NCBI RefSeq assembly: GCF_028621715.1
Contig: NZ_CP117466.1
Location: forward strand, 692,501-756,500
Source: Paracoccus marcusii
GTDB taxonomy: Bacteria; Pseudomonadota; Alphaproteobacteria; Rhodobacterales; Rhodobacteraceae
Direction: 5' to 3'
Length of the DNA: 64,000 nt
Shown here: in pieces, positions 7,781-15,491 of the stretch
Layout: every line of letters starts with the position of its first letter
How positions within the stretch are numbered: position 1 is the stretch's first letter
Position numbers and translations under genes: made by a program
Notes under the pieces: model-generated
Seen by the model: only the letters and a program-made list of their open reading frames with translations
What the model was told of the DNA's origin: nothing
Databases searched by the model: none

Positions 7781-7815
7781 CGGGCCGCCTCTTGCTGGGC
7801 GGCCCGTTCCTTTTT
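7781..7815 (+). terminator. Rho-independent terminator of the small RNA unit
   Basis: A perfect 9-bp stem CGGGCCGCC (7781-7789) / GGCGGCCCG (7798-7806) with an 8-base loop is followed by TTCCTTTTT. It is one of the clearest intrinsic terminators in the window and marks the 3' end of the upstream RNA. Confidence 0.88.
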
Positions 7816-7850
7816 GCGCCCCCGTGTCCGGTTTGCGCCACCGTGTCCGG
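7816..7850. repeat. Short tandem direct repeat
   Basis: GCGCCCCCGTGTCCGG (7816-7831) is repeated as GCGCCACCGTGTCCGG (7835-7850), 15 of 16 bases identical with a 19-bp period. It sits between two convergent terminators and has no evident function. Confidence 0.5.
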
Positions 7851-7875
7851 CCGTGCGGCCCGGCGCAACGAGAAC

Positions 7876-7897
7876 GGGCGGCCCCGAAGGACCGCCC
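7876..7897 (-). terminator. Hairpin downstream of lactate permease; one of two near-identical copies
   Basis: Read on the minus strand this is GGGCGGTCC-TTCG-GGGCCGCCC, a 9-bp stem (one G-U) closed by a UUCG tetraloop and followed by GTTCTCG. It lies 24 bases past the lactate permease stop. A copy differing by one base is at 47779-47800 after another leftward gene. The weak T-tract makes termination plausible rather than certain. Confidence 0.6.
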
Positions 7898-7920
7898 GCA
7901 CCGATGTCGTCAGCCTTGCG

Positions 7921-9687
7921 TCAGGCGCGGACAGGCACCGCGGCCCGGTCGCGATTGGCGCGCATCGCGCCGACCACGATCGCGGCCCAGATCAGCGCCG
8001 CCAGCCACCACAGCCCGCCGCCGATCAGCGCCATCCCGATCAGGCCCGCCTGCACCACGTAATACGCCATGGTGATCAGCGTCTTGCGGATGATGTCGCC
8101 CTCGCGGTCGGTCAGGCCCACGACGGCGGACGCGGCCACCACGTTGTGCACGCAGACCATGTTGCCCGCAGCGCCGCCCACGGCCTGCAGCACCACCACG
8201 ATGGTGATCCCCGCAAGATCCAGTCCGATGCCCTGCGCGGCCGAGAACTGGAACAGCGCGAACATCATGTTCGACACGGTATTCGATCCCGCGATGAACG
8301 CGCCCAATGCGCCCACGATCGGTGCGAACAAGGGCCAGCTGGCACCGGTCGCCGCGGCCATCCCCTCGGCCAGGGTGATCGGCATGGACGCCACGCCCTC
8401 CGAGCCCGAGTTGATGAACACCTGCACCATCGGCACCGCCAGCAGCAGCGCGGGCGCCGCGGCCAGCATCGTGCGGCCCGAGATCGCCCAGGCCCGGCCG
8501 TAATCGCTGCCCCGCATGCGGAACAGCGCGACCGAGATCAGGGATGCGATGATCATCACCGTCCCCGGCGAATAGGCGAACTGCGCGGTCGCGTTGATGC
8601 CCGACCCGAACAGGTCGCGCAGCGCCAGCGTGGTGTCCGGCCCGGTCAGCCACGCCTTCAGCGGCGCGATGGTCCGCGTCAGCACCAGCAGCGCCGCGAC
8701 GATGACATAGGGCATCCATGCCGTCAGCAGGCCGATGCGGCGGTCATCGGGGCCCAGTTCGGCCTGGTCGGGTTCGATGTTGCCCTGCCAGCCTTCGTCC
8801 CACTGGGCGCGTGCCGGAAAGTCGAACCTGTCGGACGGCATGAACCAACCGGCCCGCGCGGCCGGCACCACGATCATCAGGCCGATCAGCCCGCCCAGCA
8901 GGGACGGGAATTCCGGTCCCAGGATGCGCGCGACCAGCAGATAGGGCATCGTGAAGGCCAGCCCGGCAAAGATCGCGAACTTCCACGCGCGAAAGCCCTT
9001 GGCAAAGCTCCGCTCGGTGCCGAAGAACCGCGTCAGCATGCCGACCATCAGCAGCGGGATCAGCACGCCCACCAGCGCATGGACCAGCGCGACCTGCGCG
9101 GCCACCACCGGCACGTATTCGGCCAGGGTCAGGGGCGCGATGGCGCTAGCGACCTCGGGGCTGTTGGACAGGCCGGTGTTGATGCCGACCAGCATCGGCG
9201 TGCCGACCGCGCCGAAGGACACGGGCGTCGACTGGATGATCAGCGTGACCATGACCGCGGCCATGGCCGGAAAGCCGATCGCCAGCAGCAGCGGCGCCGC
9301 CACGGCGGCCGGCGTGCCGAACCCGGACGCGCCCTCGATCATCGACCCGAACATCCATGCGATGATGATCGCCTGGATGCGCCGGTCGGGCGAGATGTCC
9401 ATGAACCCGCGCCGGATCGTGCGGATCGCGCCCGATTCTTGCACCGTGTACAGCAGCAGGATCGCCCCGAACACGATGTAGAGCAACGTCACCGCCGTCA
9501 CCAGCCCGTTGACCGTGGCCCCCGCGACCCGCGCCAGCGGCGCCCCCCACAGGAACAGTGCCAGAAGCACCGTGACCACATAGGCGGTCATCATCGACAG
9601 CTTGGCCGACCGTCGCATGACGACCAGCAACACAAACACCACCGCGACGGGCAAGGCCGCGGCAATGAACATTATTCCCTGTGACAC
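7921..9687 (-). CDS. lldP: L-lactate permease (LctP/LldP family)
   Basis: Inner-membrane proton symporter for lactate and possibly glycolate, 588 residues with about fourteen hydrophobic segments. Family marks are [47 protein letters not shown] and [16 protein letters not shown], and near the end the stretch with [15 protein letters not shown]. The GTG at 9687 was chosen because GGAGGAG lies 5 bases upstream; an ATG at 9672 is the alternative. No lactate dehydrogenase is adjacent. A hairpin follows the stop. Confidence 0.92.
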   Translation of the reverse strand: MSQGIMFIAAALPVAVVFVLLVVMRRSAKLSMMTAYVVTVLLALFLWGAPLARVAGATVNGLVTAVTLLYIVFGAILLLYTVQESGAIRTIRRGFMDISPDRRIQAIIIAWMFGSMIEGASGFGTPAAVAAPLLLAIGFPAMAAVMVTLIIQSTPVSFGAVGTPMLVGINTGLSNSPEVASAIAPLTLAEYVPVVAAQVALVHALVGVLIPLLMVGMLTRFFGTERSFAKGFRAWKFAIFAGLAFTMPYLLVARILGPEFPSLLGGLIGLMIVVPAARAGWFMPSDRFDFPARAQWDEGWQGNIEPDQAELGPDDRRIGLLTAWMPYVIVAALLVLTRTIAPLKAWLTGPDTTLALRDLFGSGINATAQFAYSPGTVMIIASLISVALFRMRGSDYGRAWAISGRTMLAAAPALLLAVPMVQVFINSGSEGVASMPITLAEGMAAATGASWPLFAPIVGALGAFIAGSNTVSNMMFALFQFSAAQGIGLDLAGITIVVVLQAVGGAAGNMVCVHNVVAASAVVGLTDREGDIIRKTLITMAYYVVQAGLIGMALIGGGLWWLAALIWAAIVVGAMRANRDRAAVPVRA

Positions 9688-9743
9688 CCCAACTCCTCCT
9701 CGAATTGTCCGCATCATTCGGGACAGGTTCACGGCGGAAAGCA

Positions 9744-9774
9744 AGAAAAAACCGGTCTGGAAACCAGACCGGTT
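9744..9774 (-). terminator. Rho-independent terminator of the thiolase gene
   Basis: On the minus strand, a perfect 11-bp stem AACCGGTCTGG / CCAGACCGGTT with a TTT loop runs straight into a T-tract (TTTTTTCTTG). It lies about 25 bases after the thiolase stop and before the lactate permease start, so the two leftward genes are separate units. Confidence 0.92.
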
Positions 9775-9799
9775 GCGCAAACGGTGTCGGAACGGTGCG

Positions 9800-10981
9800 T
9801 CAGTCGCGGCGGATCGCGATGGCGATGCCCTGGCCGCCGCCGATGCACATGGTGATCAGCGCGGTGCGCCCACCCGTCCGCTCCAGCTCGTGGATGGCCT
9901 TGACCATCAGGATCGCGCCGGTGGCGCCGACCGGATGGCCCAGGGCGATGGCGCCGCCATTGGGGTTCACGCGGGCCGGATCCAGCCCCAGGCCCTTGTT
10001 CACCGCCAGGGCCTGGGCGGCAAAGGCCTCGTTCGATTCGATCACGTCGAAATCGCCGGCCTTCAGCCCGGTGCGGGCCATCAGCGCCTCGACCGCGGAG
10101 ACCGGTCCGATGCCCATCACCTCGGGGCGCACGCCGGCCACGGCATAGCCCAGGATGCGCGCCCGCGGGGTCAGGCCAGCGCGTTCGGCGGCATCCGCCC
10201 GTGCCAGGACCAAGGCCGCGGCGCCGTCGTTGATGCCGCTGGCATTGCCCGCGGTCACGCTGCCGCCCTTCTGGAACACGGCCTTCAGGCCCGCCAGCTT
10301 CTCCAGGCTGGTGTCCTTGGGGTGCTCGTCCGTGTCGAAGGCCACCATGCCCTTGCGCGACTTGACCTCGACCGGGACGATCTGATCCTTGAAATGGCCC
10401 GCAGCGATCGCCGCCGCGGCGCGACGCTGCGATTCCATCGCGAATGCGTCCTGCTGTTCGCGGGTGATGTCATGTTCGGCGGCCACGTTCTCCGCCGTGA
10501 CGCCCATGTGGCCCGTGCCCATCGGGCAGGTCAGCGCGCCGGTCATCATGTCCAGCATGACCTGGTCCCCCATCTTGGCCCCGAACCGCGCCGAGGGCAC
10601 GACATAGGGCGCCCGGCTCATGCTCTCGGCGCCGCCCGCGACCGCGAAATCGCCGTCGCCCAGCATCAGCGCCTGCGCCGCCGACACGATGGCCTGCGCG
10701 CCCGACCCGCACAGACGGTTCACGTTCATCGCGGGCGTGGTGTGCGGGATGCCCGCCTCCAGCATGGCCACGCGGGACAGGTACATGTCGCGGGGTTCGG
10801 TGTTGATCACATGGCCGAAGACCACCTGCCCGATCCGGTCGGGGGCGACGCCCGCGCGATCCAGCGCGGCGCGGGTGACGGTGGCGGCCAGCTGAATCGG
10901 CGGAACCGCGGCCAGGCTGCCCCCGAAGGTGCCGATGGCGGTGCGCGCGCCGGACAGGATGACGATATCGGATGCGGACAT
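9800..10981 (-). CDS. Acetyl-CoA acetyltransferase (thiolase family)
   Basis: Condenses two acetyl-CoA or cleaves 3-ketoacyl-CoA; 393 residues, the usual length for a biosynthetic-type thiolase. The nucleophilic Cys91 is in [15 protein letters not shown], the His of the C-terminal domain in [16 protein letters not shown], and the second catalytic Cys in [12 protein letters not shown]. An SNEAFAAQ block is also present (here [15 protein letters not shown]). Substrate chain length cannot be read from the sequence, and there is no phaB or beta-oxidation partner beside it. A ModE-like regulator gene diverges upstream and a strong terminator follows. Confidence 0.93.
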   Translation of the reverse strand: MSASDIVILSGARTAIGTFGGSLAAVPPIQLAATVTRAALDRAGVAPDRIGQVVFGHVINTEPRDMYLSRVAMLEAGIPHTTPAMNVNRLCGSGAQAIVSAAQALMLGDGDFAVAGGAESMSRAPYVVPSARFGAKMGDQVMLDMMTGALTCPMGTGHMGVTAENVAAEHDITREQQDAFAMESQRRAAAAIAAGHFKDQIVPVEVKSRKGMVAFDTDEHPKDTSLEKLAGLKAVFQKGGSVTAGNASGINDGAAALVLARADAAERAGLTPRARILGYAVAGVRPEVMGIGPVSAVEALMARTGLKAGDFDVIESNEAFAAQALAVNKGLGLDPARVNPNGGAIALGHPVGATGAILMVKAIHELERTGGRTALITMCIGGGQGIAIAIRRD

Positions 10982-11110
10982 GGATGGGCCTCCTCTTGCC
11001 TTTGGCGACAGTCTGGGCGCGCTGCCCGCGTCCCGCAACCGTGCCGTCGCGGCAAATTGCATGCCTCCGCGCAAGGCGCTATGTTGCGCAGGAATAACGA
11101 GAGAGATCCC

Positions 11111-11479
11111 ATGACCCAGACCGGCCCCCGGCTGCGCATCAAGCTGCGCCTGGAATACGACTCGCCCCTGATCCTGGGGCCGGGCAAGGCCGAGCTGCTG
11201 GCGCGGATCGGGCGGCTCGGCTCGATCTCGGCCGCCGCGCGCGAGATGGGGATGAGCTACAAGCGCGCCTGGACCCTGGTCGAGGAGATGAACACCGCCT
11301 TTGCCGACCCCGTCATCGACAGCGCGCGCGGCGGGGCGGGGGGCGGCGGCGCGACCGTCACCCCCACCGGACAGCAGGTCCTGGCCCATTACCGGGCGCT
11401 GGAATCGCTGTTGCTGGATGCGGGGGCCGCGGATCTGATGGCGCTGAACGCCCTGCTGCGGCCCGAGGGATCGGGCTGA
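11111..11479 (+). CDS. ModE-like winged-helix regulator without molybdate-binding domain
   Basis: A 122-residue DNA-binding protein matching the N-terminal domain of ModE. It contains KAELLARIGRLGSISAAAREMGMSYKRAWTLVEEMN, the characteristic helix-turn-helix, then a Gly-rich wing (SARGGAGGGGATVTPTG). The C-terminal TOBE (molybdate-binding) domains of full ModE are absent, so it would not sense molybdate by that route. No mod transport genes are in the window. The ATG is preceded by GAGA. It diverges from the thiolase gene with a gap of about 130 bases, which could hold both promoters. Confidence 0.85.
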   Translation: MTQTGPRLRIKLRLEYDSPLILGPGKAELLARIGRLGSISAAAREMGMSYKRAWTLVEEMNTAFADPVIDSARGGAGGGGATVTPTGQQVLAHYRALESLLLDAGAADLMALNALLRPEGSG

Positions 11480-11574
11480 TCCATCGGCCGGTCGGTGCCC
11501 CGCTTCCGGCTTTGTGATTTCACAGGCGGGTGAATTTGCGTAGACTGTCCGCAAAACAAGAGAACGAGGGCAGG

Positions 11575-12159
11575 ATGAACAGGCTACTGAAGCTGGCCAT
11601 TGTCGGGCTGGTCGCCTCATGCGGGGGCGGCGGGAACTTCAGCGCGCCGCGGCAGCTGGACAATGCGTGCGCGATCACGTCGGAACGACCCGCCTATCTG
11701 CGCGCCATGCGCCAGACCGAACGCAAATGGGGCGTGCCGGTCCATGTTCAGATGGCGACCCTGTACCAGGAATCGAAATTCATCGGCGATGCGCGCACCC
11801 CGCATCAATACGCGCTTGGCGTCATTCCCATCGGCCGCCAAAGCAGCGCCTTCGGCTATTCCCAGGCCCTGGACGGCACTTGGGAGGAGTACCAGCGCGA
11901 GACCGGCAACCGCCGCGCCCGGCGCGACAGCATCCGCGACGCGACCGACTTCATGGGCTGGTACATGCATGGCAGCCAGCAGCGGCTTGGCCTGTCCAAG
12001 AACGACGCCGCGTCGCAGTACCTGGCCTATCACGAAGGCCGCAGCGGCTTTGCCCGCGGCAGCTATCGCCAGAAAAGCTGGCTGATGCGCGTGGCCGGAT
12101 CCGTGGGCCAGCGGTCCGAGATGTACCGCCAGCAGCTGGTCGGCTGCCGCCGCGCTTGA
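11575..12159 (+). CDS. Muramidase-like (SLT-type) lipoprotein
   Basis: Predicted lipoprotein of 194 residues: a short hydrophobic signal ends in the lipobox LVASC followed by Gly-rich sequence. The body resembles soluble lytic transglycosylases: VPVHVQMATLYQESKFIGDART contains the ES motif with the presumed catalytic Glu, and FGYSQALDGTWEEYQRETGN and DATDFMGWYMHGS fit the SLT fold. Expected role is cleavage of glycan strands at the outer membrane side of the periplasm. ATG preceded by GAGGGCAGG. It stands alone between the ModE-like gene and the GST. Confidence 0.75.
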   Translation: MNRLLKLAIVGLVASCGGGGNFSAPRQLDNACAITSERPAYLRAMRQTERKWGVPVHVQMATLYQESKFIGDARTPHQYALGVIPIGRQSSAFGYSQALDGTWEEYQRETGNRRARRDSIRDATDFMGWYMHGSQQRLGLSKNDAASQYLAYHEGRSGFARGSYRQKSWLMRVAGSVGQRSEMYRQQLVGCRRA

Positions 12160-12211
12160 CGCGGCGCGGGGGCTGGGGCCTTCTGTCCGTCCAACGGCCA
12201 GGAGGATCCCC

Positions 12212-12799
12212 ATGTACCGCGTCATCGGCACCGCCAAGTCCCGCGCCCTGCGCGTCCTGTGGATGCTGGAGGAGCTGGGACAGCCTTACGACCACATTCC
12301 CGCCAATCCGCGCAGCGACGGCGTGGCCCAGTTCAACCCGGCAGGCAAGGTTCCGGTCCTGATCGACGACGGCACGCCGATCACCGATTCGACCGCGATC
12401 CTGACCTATCTGGCCGATCGCCACGGCGATCTGACCCACCCGGCGGGCACCCTGGACCGGGCGCGTCAGGACAGCCTGACCCAGTTCCTGCTGGACGAAT
12501 TCGACGCGGCATTGTGGCTGGCCGCGCGCCACAGCTTCATCCTGCCCGAGGAGATGCGACTTGGCGCGATCAAGAACACCCTGCGGTGGGAATTCGAGGC
12601 CAGCCAGAAGACCCTGGTCCACCGCATGTCCGACGGCCCCTATCTGATGGGAGAGCGGATGACCGTGCCCGACCTGATCCTGGCGCATTGCCTCGACTGG
12701 GCGCTGTCGGCGCGGTTCCCGATCGTCGAACACCGCCTGACCGAATACCTGGACCGCATCCGCCAGCGCCCCGCCTATCAGCGGGCCATGGCACGCTAG
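12212..12799 (+). CDS. Glutathione S-transferase family protein
   Basis: Cytosolic GST-like protein of 195 residues. The thioredoxin-fold N domain runs to about residue 75, with FNPAGKVPVLIDDGTPITDSTAILTYLA (the cis-Pro VPVL motif and the glutathione gamma-Glu site D/E-S). The helical C domain holds GERMTVPDLILAHCLDWA. Substrate unknown. A strong GGAGG precedes the ATG. The stop overlaps by 3 bases the stop of the convergent flavoprotein gene. Confidence 0.88.
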   Translation: MYRVIGTAKSRALRVLWMLEELGQPYDHIPANPRSDGVAQFNPAGKVPVLIDDGTPITDSTAILTYLADRHGDLTHPAGTLDRARQDSLTQFLLDEFDAALWLAARHSFILPEEMRLGAIKNTLRWEFEASQKTLVHRMSDGPYLMGERMTVPDLILAHCLDWALSARFPIVEHRLTEYLDRIRQRPAYQRAMAR

Positions 12800-13968
12800 A
12801 GCCTGCGGGCTGCGGCCTGCCCCGCGCGCAGCCCCGTGGCAAGGCAGGTGGTTAGCAGATAGCCGCCTGTCGGCGCCTCCCAGTCCAGCATCTCTCCGGC
12901 GGCAAAGACGCCGGGCAGGGCGCGCAGTTCAAGCTCAAACGTCAGCGCCTCCGACCGGATGCCCCCGGCCGACGAGATCGCCCGGTCCAGCCCCATCGGC
13001 CCCACATGGCAAAGCGGCAGCGCCTTGGCCCGCGCGGCCCAGCCCTCGGCGCTGTCCGGCAGGGGGCGCCCCCATTCCAGCAGCAGGCCCACCCGCGCCG
13101 GATCGCCCAGGATGCGGCGCAACCAGTTGCCCAGGCTCAGCTTGCCGCGCGGCTGCGCAAAGCGCCGCGCCAGGGACGCGTGGTCCAGGTCGGGGGCCAG
13201 ATCGACATGGGCCGCCTGCCCGTCGCGGATCGGGGCCGCGACGGCATAGACGCCCCCGCCCTCGATCCCATCGGGGGTGATGACCCATTCGCCGCGGCTG
13301 ACGCTGTCGCCTGCGCGGATCGCGACGCCCTTGACCGGCGCGCCGTGCAGCCGCGCCATCGCGGGCGACCAGTCGACCCGGAACCCCATGTTGGCCGGAC
13401 GAAACGGCGCGATGGCGACACCGGCCTCTGCCAGGATCGGCACCCAGGTCGCATCCGACCCCAGCCGCGGCCAGCTGGCCCCGCCCAGGGCCAGCACCGT
13501 CACATCGGGCTGCAGCACCCGGCGACCGTCGGGCGTGTCGAAGGCAAAGCCACCGCCCAGCCCGACCCATCGCCAGCGCGACCGCAGCTCGACCCCGCCC
13601 GCGCGCAGCCGCGCCAGCCAGGCCCGCAGCAGGGGCGAGGCCTTCATGCCCACCGGAAACACCCGGCCCGTCGATCCCGCGAACAGAGCGATGCCCAGGC
13701 CCTGGGCCCAATCCCGCACCGCCTGCGGGCCGAACGCCCCCGCATCGGTCGCCAGATAATCGCGCCTGTCCGACGCGGCGATCTGGGCGCCAAAGGCCGC
13801 CAGCGGTTCGTCGCGGGTCAGGTTCAGGCCGGATTTCCCGGCCATCAGGAACTTGCGGGCGGGCGTGGGCATCGCGTCGACCACCACCACCTGACGGCCG
13901 GGCGCCATCAGCGCCTCGGCCGCCATCAGCCCGGCAGGTCCGGCCCCGATCACCAGGGCAAGGGTCAC
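12796..13968 (-). CDS. NAD(P)/FAD-dependent oxidoreductase, HI0933/BaiN-like flavoprotein
   Basis: Predicted flavoprotein of 390 residues. The Rossmann FAD-binding site opens the protein (LALVIGAGPAGLMAAEALM), followed by KFLMAGKSGLNLTRDE, a hallmark of the HI0933-like family, and a C-terminal FAD motif (ALPGVFAAGEMLDWEAPTGGYLLTTCLATG). The middle contains GGASWPRLGSD. The reaction is unknown; relatives reduce unsaturated substrates. The GTG start is set by a GTGA overlap with the holA stop, making it the last gene of the leuS-lptE-holA unit. It converges on the GST gene with a 3-4 base overlap. Confidence 0.85.
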   Translation of the reverse strand: MTLALVIGAGPAGLMAAEALMAPGRQVVVVDAMPTPARKFLMAGKSGLNLTRDEPLAAFGAQIAASDRRDYLATDAGAFGPQAVRDWAQGLGIALFAGSTGRVFPVGMKASPLLRAWLARLRAGGVELRSRWRWVGLGGGFAFDTPDGRRVLQPDVTVLALGGASWPRLGSDATWVPILAEAGVAIAPFRPANMGFRVDWSPAMARLHGAPVKGVAIRAGDSVSRGEWVITPDGIEGGGVYAVAAPIRDGQAAHVDLAPDLDHASLARRFAQPRGKLSLGNWLRRILGDPARVGLLLEWGRPLPDSAEGWAARAKALPLCHVGPMGLDRAISSAGGIRSEALTFELELRALPGVFAAGEMLDWEAPTGGYLLTTCLATGLRAGQAAARRL

Positions 13969-14993
13969 CGCCGCCCCCGCGGCTTCATCGCAAGGCGCAG
14001 CAGCGCGCGTTCCACCAGCGGCATCTGCGGCGCGCGGCTGGCGGACCGCAGCGTCATGTCGGTCGACAGCAGCAGCGACACCGCCTCCTCCAGCGGGCCC
14101 ATGCCCCAGCTTTGCGCCTGGCGGGTCATGCGGTCGCGGCGGGGGCCGAAGACGGGCGGGCGCGCGCGGGCCAGCGCCACCCCCGGCCCCGCCGGGTCGG
14201 CAGCGGCCAGGTGCAGCGTGCGGAAATGGCGCAGCGCGCCGATGCACAGGGTGACGGGCGCGATCCCCTGCTGTTCGATCCGCCGCATCAGCGGGCCGAA
14301 ATCGGCCTCGCGGCGTTCGGCGACGGTGTGGATCAGCTCGTCCAGGTCGGCCTCGATCGTGGCGGGCGCCAGCATGGCGATCTCCTCGACCGTCAGGGGG
14401 GCGGGGTCCTGGTACTTGTACAGGCCGATCTTCTCGACCGTCTGGCGCAGATCGCCGGGGTCCAGCGCGCGCGCCAGAAGACCCAGTTCGCGCATCGCGT
14501 CCCGCGGCACCTCGCGCAGGCCGGCATCCGCCAGCCAGCGGCCGATCTCGTCCTCGGAGGGAGGATCGTCATAGATGGGGGCGGTCACCGCCTGGCCATG
14601 CGTCTCGAACAGGCGCCGCAGGGATGACGACTTGGACAGGCTTGCCGCCGTGACCACGATCACCGCATCCCCCTGCCGCCAGCCTGTCAGCGCATCGCGG
14701 ATCGCGTCGGTGGCCAGGTCGGGTGTGTCCTCGACCACGACCACGCGGGGGCCGGGAAAGAACCCCACCTCGCGCACCGCGTCGATCAGCTGGGCGGGGT
14801 CCTTCTTCAGGCCCGCGCCGGGCATCCGGGTCAGCCGCATCTCCTCGTCGGCCTTCTCGCCGGTCAGGGCGCGCACGACCTCGGCCCGCTTCAGCGCCAC
14901 GCGCATCGCGTCCTGCCCATAGATCAGCACCCCCGGCCGCGAGGGGTCGGGGCGGGCCAGATAGCGCGCGATCTCGGCCCCCTTCAGCAGCAT
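13965..14993 (-). CDS. holA: DNA polymerase III delta subunit HolA
   Basis: Clamp-loader subunit that opens the beta clamp; 342 residues. Recognisable are the N-terminal segment with GVLIYGQDAMRVALKRAEVVRAL, the beta-wrench region (FFPGPRVVVVEDTPDLATDAIRDAL) and the AAA+-like domain with LRRLFETHGQAV, which lacks a functional Walker A as expected for delta. The C-terminal collar-domain helices include PLVERALLRLAM. It follows lptE by 3 bases and overlaps the flavoprotein gene by GTGA. lptE-holA adjacency is widespread in proteobacteria and supports the call. Confidence 0.93.
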   Translation of the reverse strand: MLLKGAEIARYLARPDPSRPGVLIYGQDAMRVALKRAEVVRALTGEKADEEMRLTRMPGAGLKKDPAQLIDAVREVGFFPGPRVVVVEDTPDLATDAIRDALTGWRQGDAVIVVTAASLSKSSSLRRLFETHGQAVTAPIYDDPPSEDEIGRWLADAGLREVPRDAMRELGLLARALDPGDLRQTVEKIGLYKYQDPAPLTVEEIAMLAPATIEADLDELIHTVAERREADFGPLMRRIEQQGIAPVTLCIGALRHFRTLHLAAADPAGPGVALARARPPVFGPRRDRMTRQAQSWGMGPLEEAVSLLLSTDMTLRSASRAPQMPLVERALLRLAMKPRGRR

Positions 14994-14996
14994 GGA

Positions 14997-15491
14997 TCAG
15001 TCCGGCAGGCCGGATGCGGCCGCCAGCAGGCGCGTGACCACCTGATCGGCCAGCATCAGCGCCAACCGCTCGCGCGCGTCGCCCTCGGCCGCCAGGGTCG
15101 AGATCGTGGTCCCGGTGGTGGAATAGGACGTGAAGCTGCTGACGCGTCCCTGGGTGATCACCGCACCCCCCGGCCCGGTCAGCGCGAAATCGGCGGTGCC
15201 GTTCAGCGAATAGCGGGTCGTGACCTCATCGGGCGTGATGGCCTGCGCGACGACGCCCGCGCTGATGCGGTAATCCAGGTCATAGACTGCCGCGTCCTCG
15301 GGGCCCAACCGTTCGGCCAGGCGCCGGTTGAAGACGAAGTCCAGCGGCGTGTCCGGGTCGCGCGGGCGGACCTTGCCGAACAGCTTGCCGCCCCCGCCGC
15401 CCGGCCCATAGACCGGCGACAGCCCGCAGGCCGCCAGCCCCGAGACGGCCAGCAGCCCCAGCAGGACCGCGCGGCGATCAGGCGACCACAT
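14997..15491 (-). CDS. lptE: LPS-assembly lipoprotein LptE
   Basis: Outer-membrane lipoprotein that plugs LptD and helps insert lipopolysaccharide; 164 residues. The signal [17 protein letters not shown] ends in a clean lipobox with Cys22, followed by [10 protein letters not shown], the family's opening motif. The remainder is an LptE-like alpha/beta domain ([36 protein letters not shown]). The start ATG overlaps the leuS 3' end by 14 bases, so translation is likely coupled to leuS. Confidence 0.88.
   Translation of the reverse strand: MWSPDRRAVLLGLLAVSGLAACGLSPVYGPGGGGGKLFGKVRPRDPDTPLDFVFNRRLAERLGPEDAAVYDLDYRISAGVVAQAITPDEVTTRYSLNGTADFALTGPGGAVITQGRVSSFTSYSTTGTTISTLAAEGDARERLALMLADQVVTRLLAAASGLPD

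Larger units (their letters stand above)
7621..7815 (+). ncRNA. Candidate structured RNA with a micro-ORF and a self-pairing anti-Shine-Dalgarno
   Basis: This 341-base gap between the transporter stop (7579) and the lactate permease stop (7921) holds an apparent small transcription unit. It has an extended Shine-Dalgarno AAAGGAGGTGGTCCAG (7630-7645) matching the complement of the 16S 3' tail at 15 of 16 positions, an 18-codon ORF (7645-7701), and several GC hairpins (for example CGGAC/GTCCG at 7737-7750). It then has GGACCATCTCCTT at 7760-7772, which can pair without a break with the Shine-Dalgarno (7631-7643; 12 Watson-Crick pairs and one G-U), and a strong terminator at 7781-7815. The 5' end is unknown; read-through from the transporter gene is possible. 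Confidence 0.6.
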
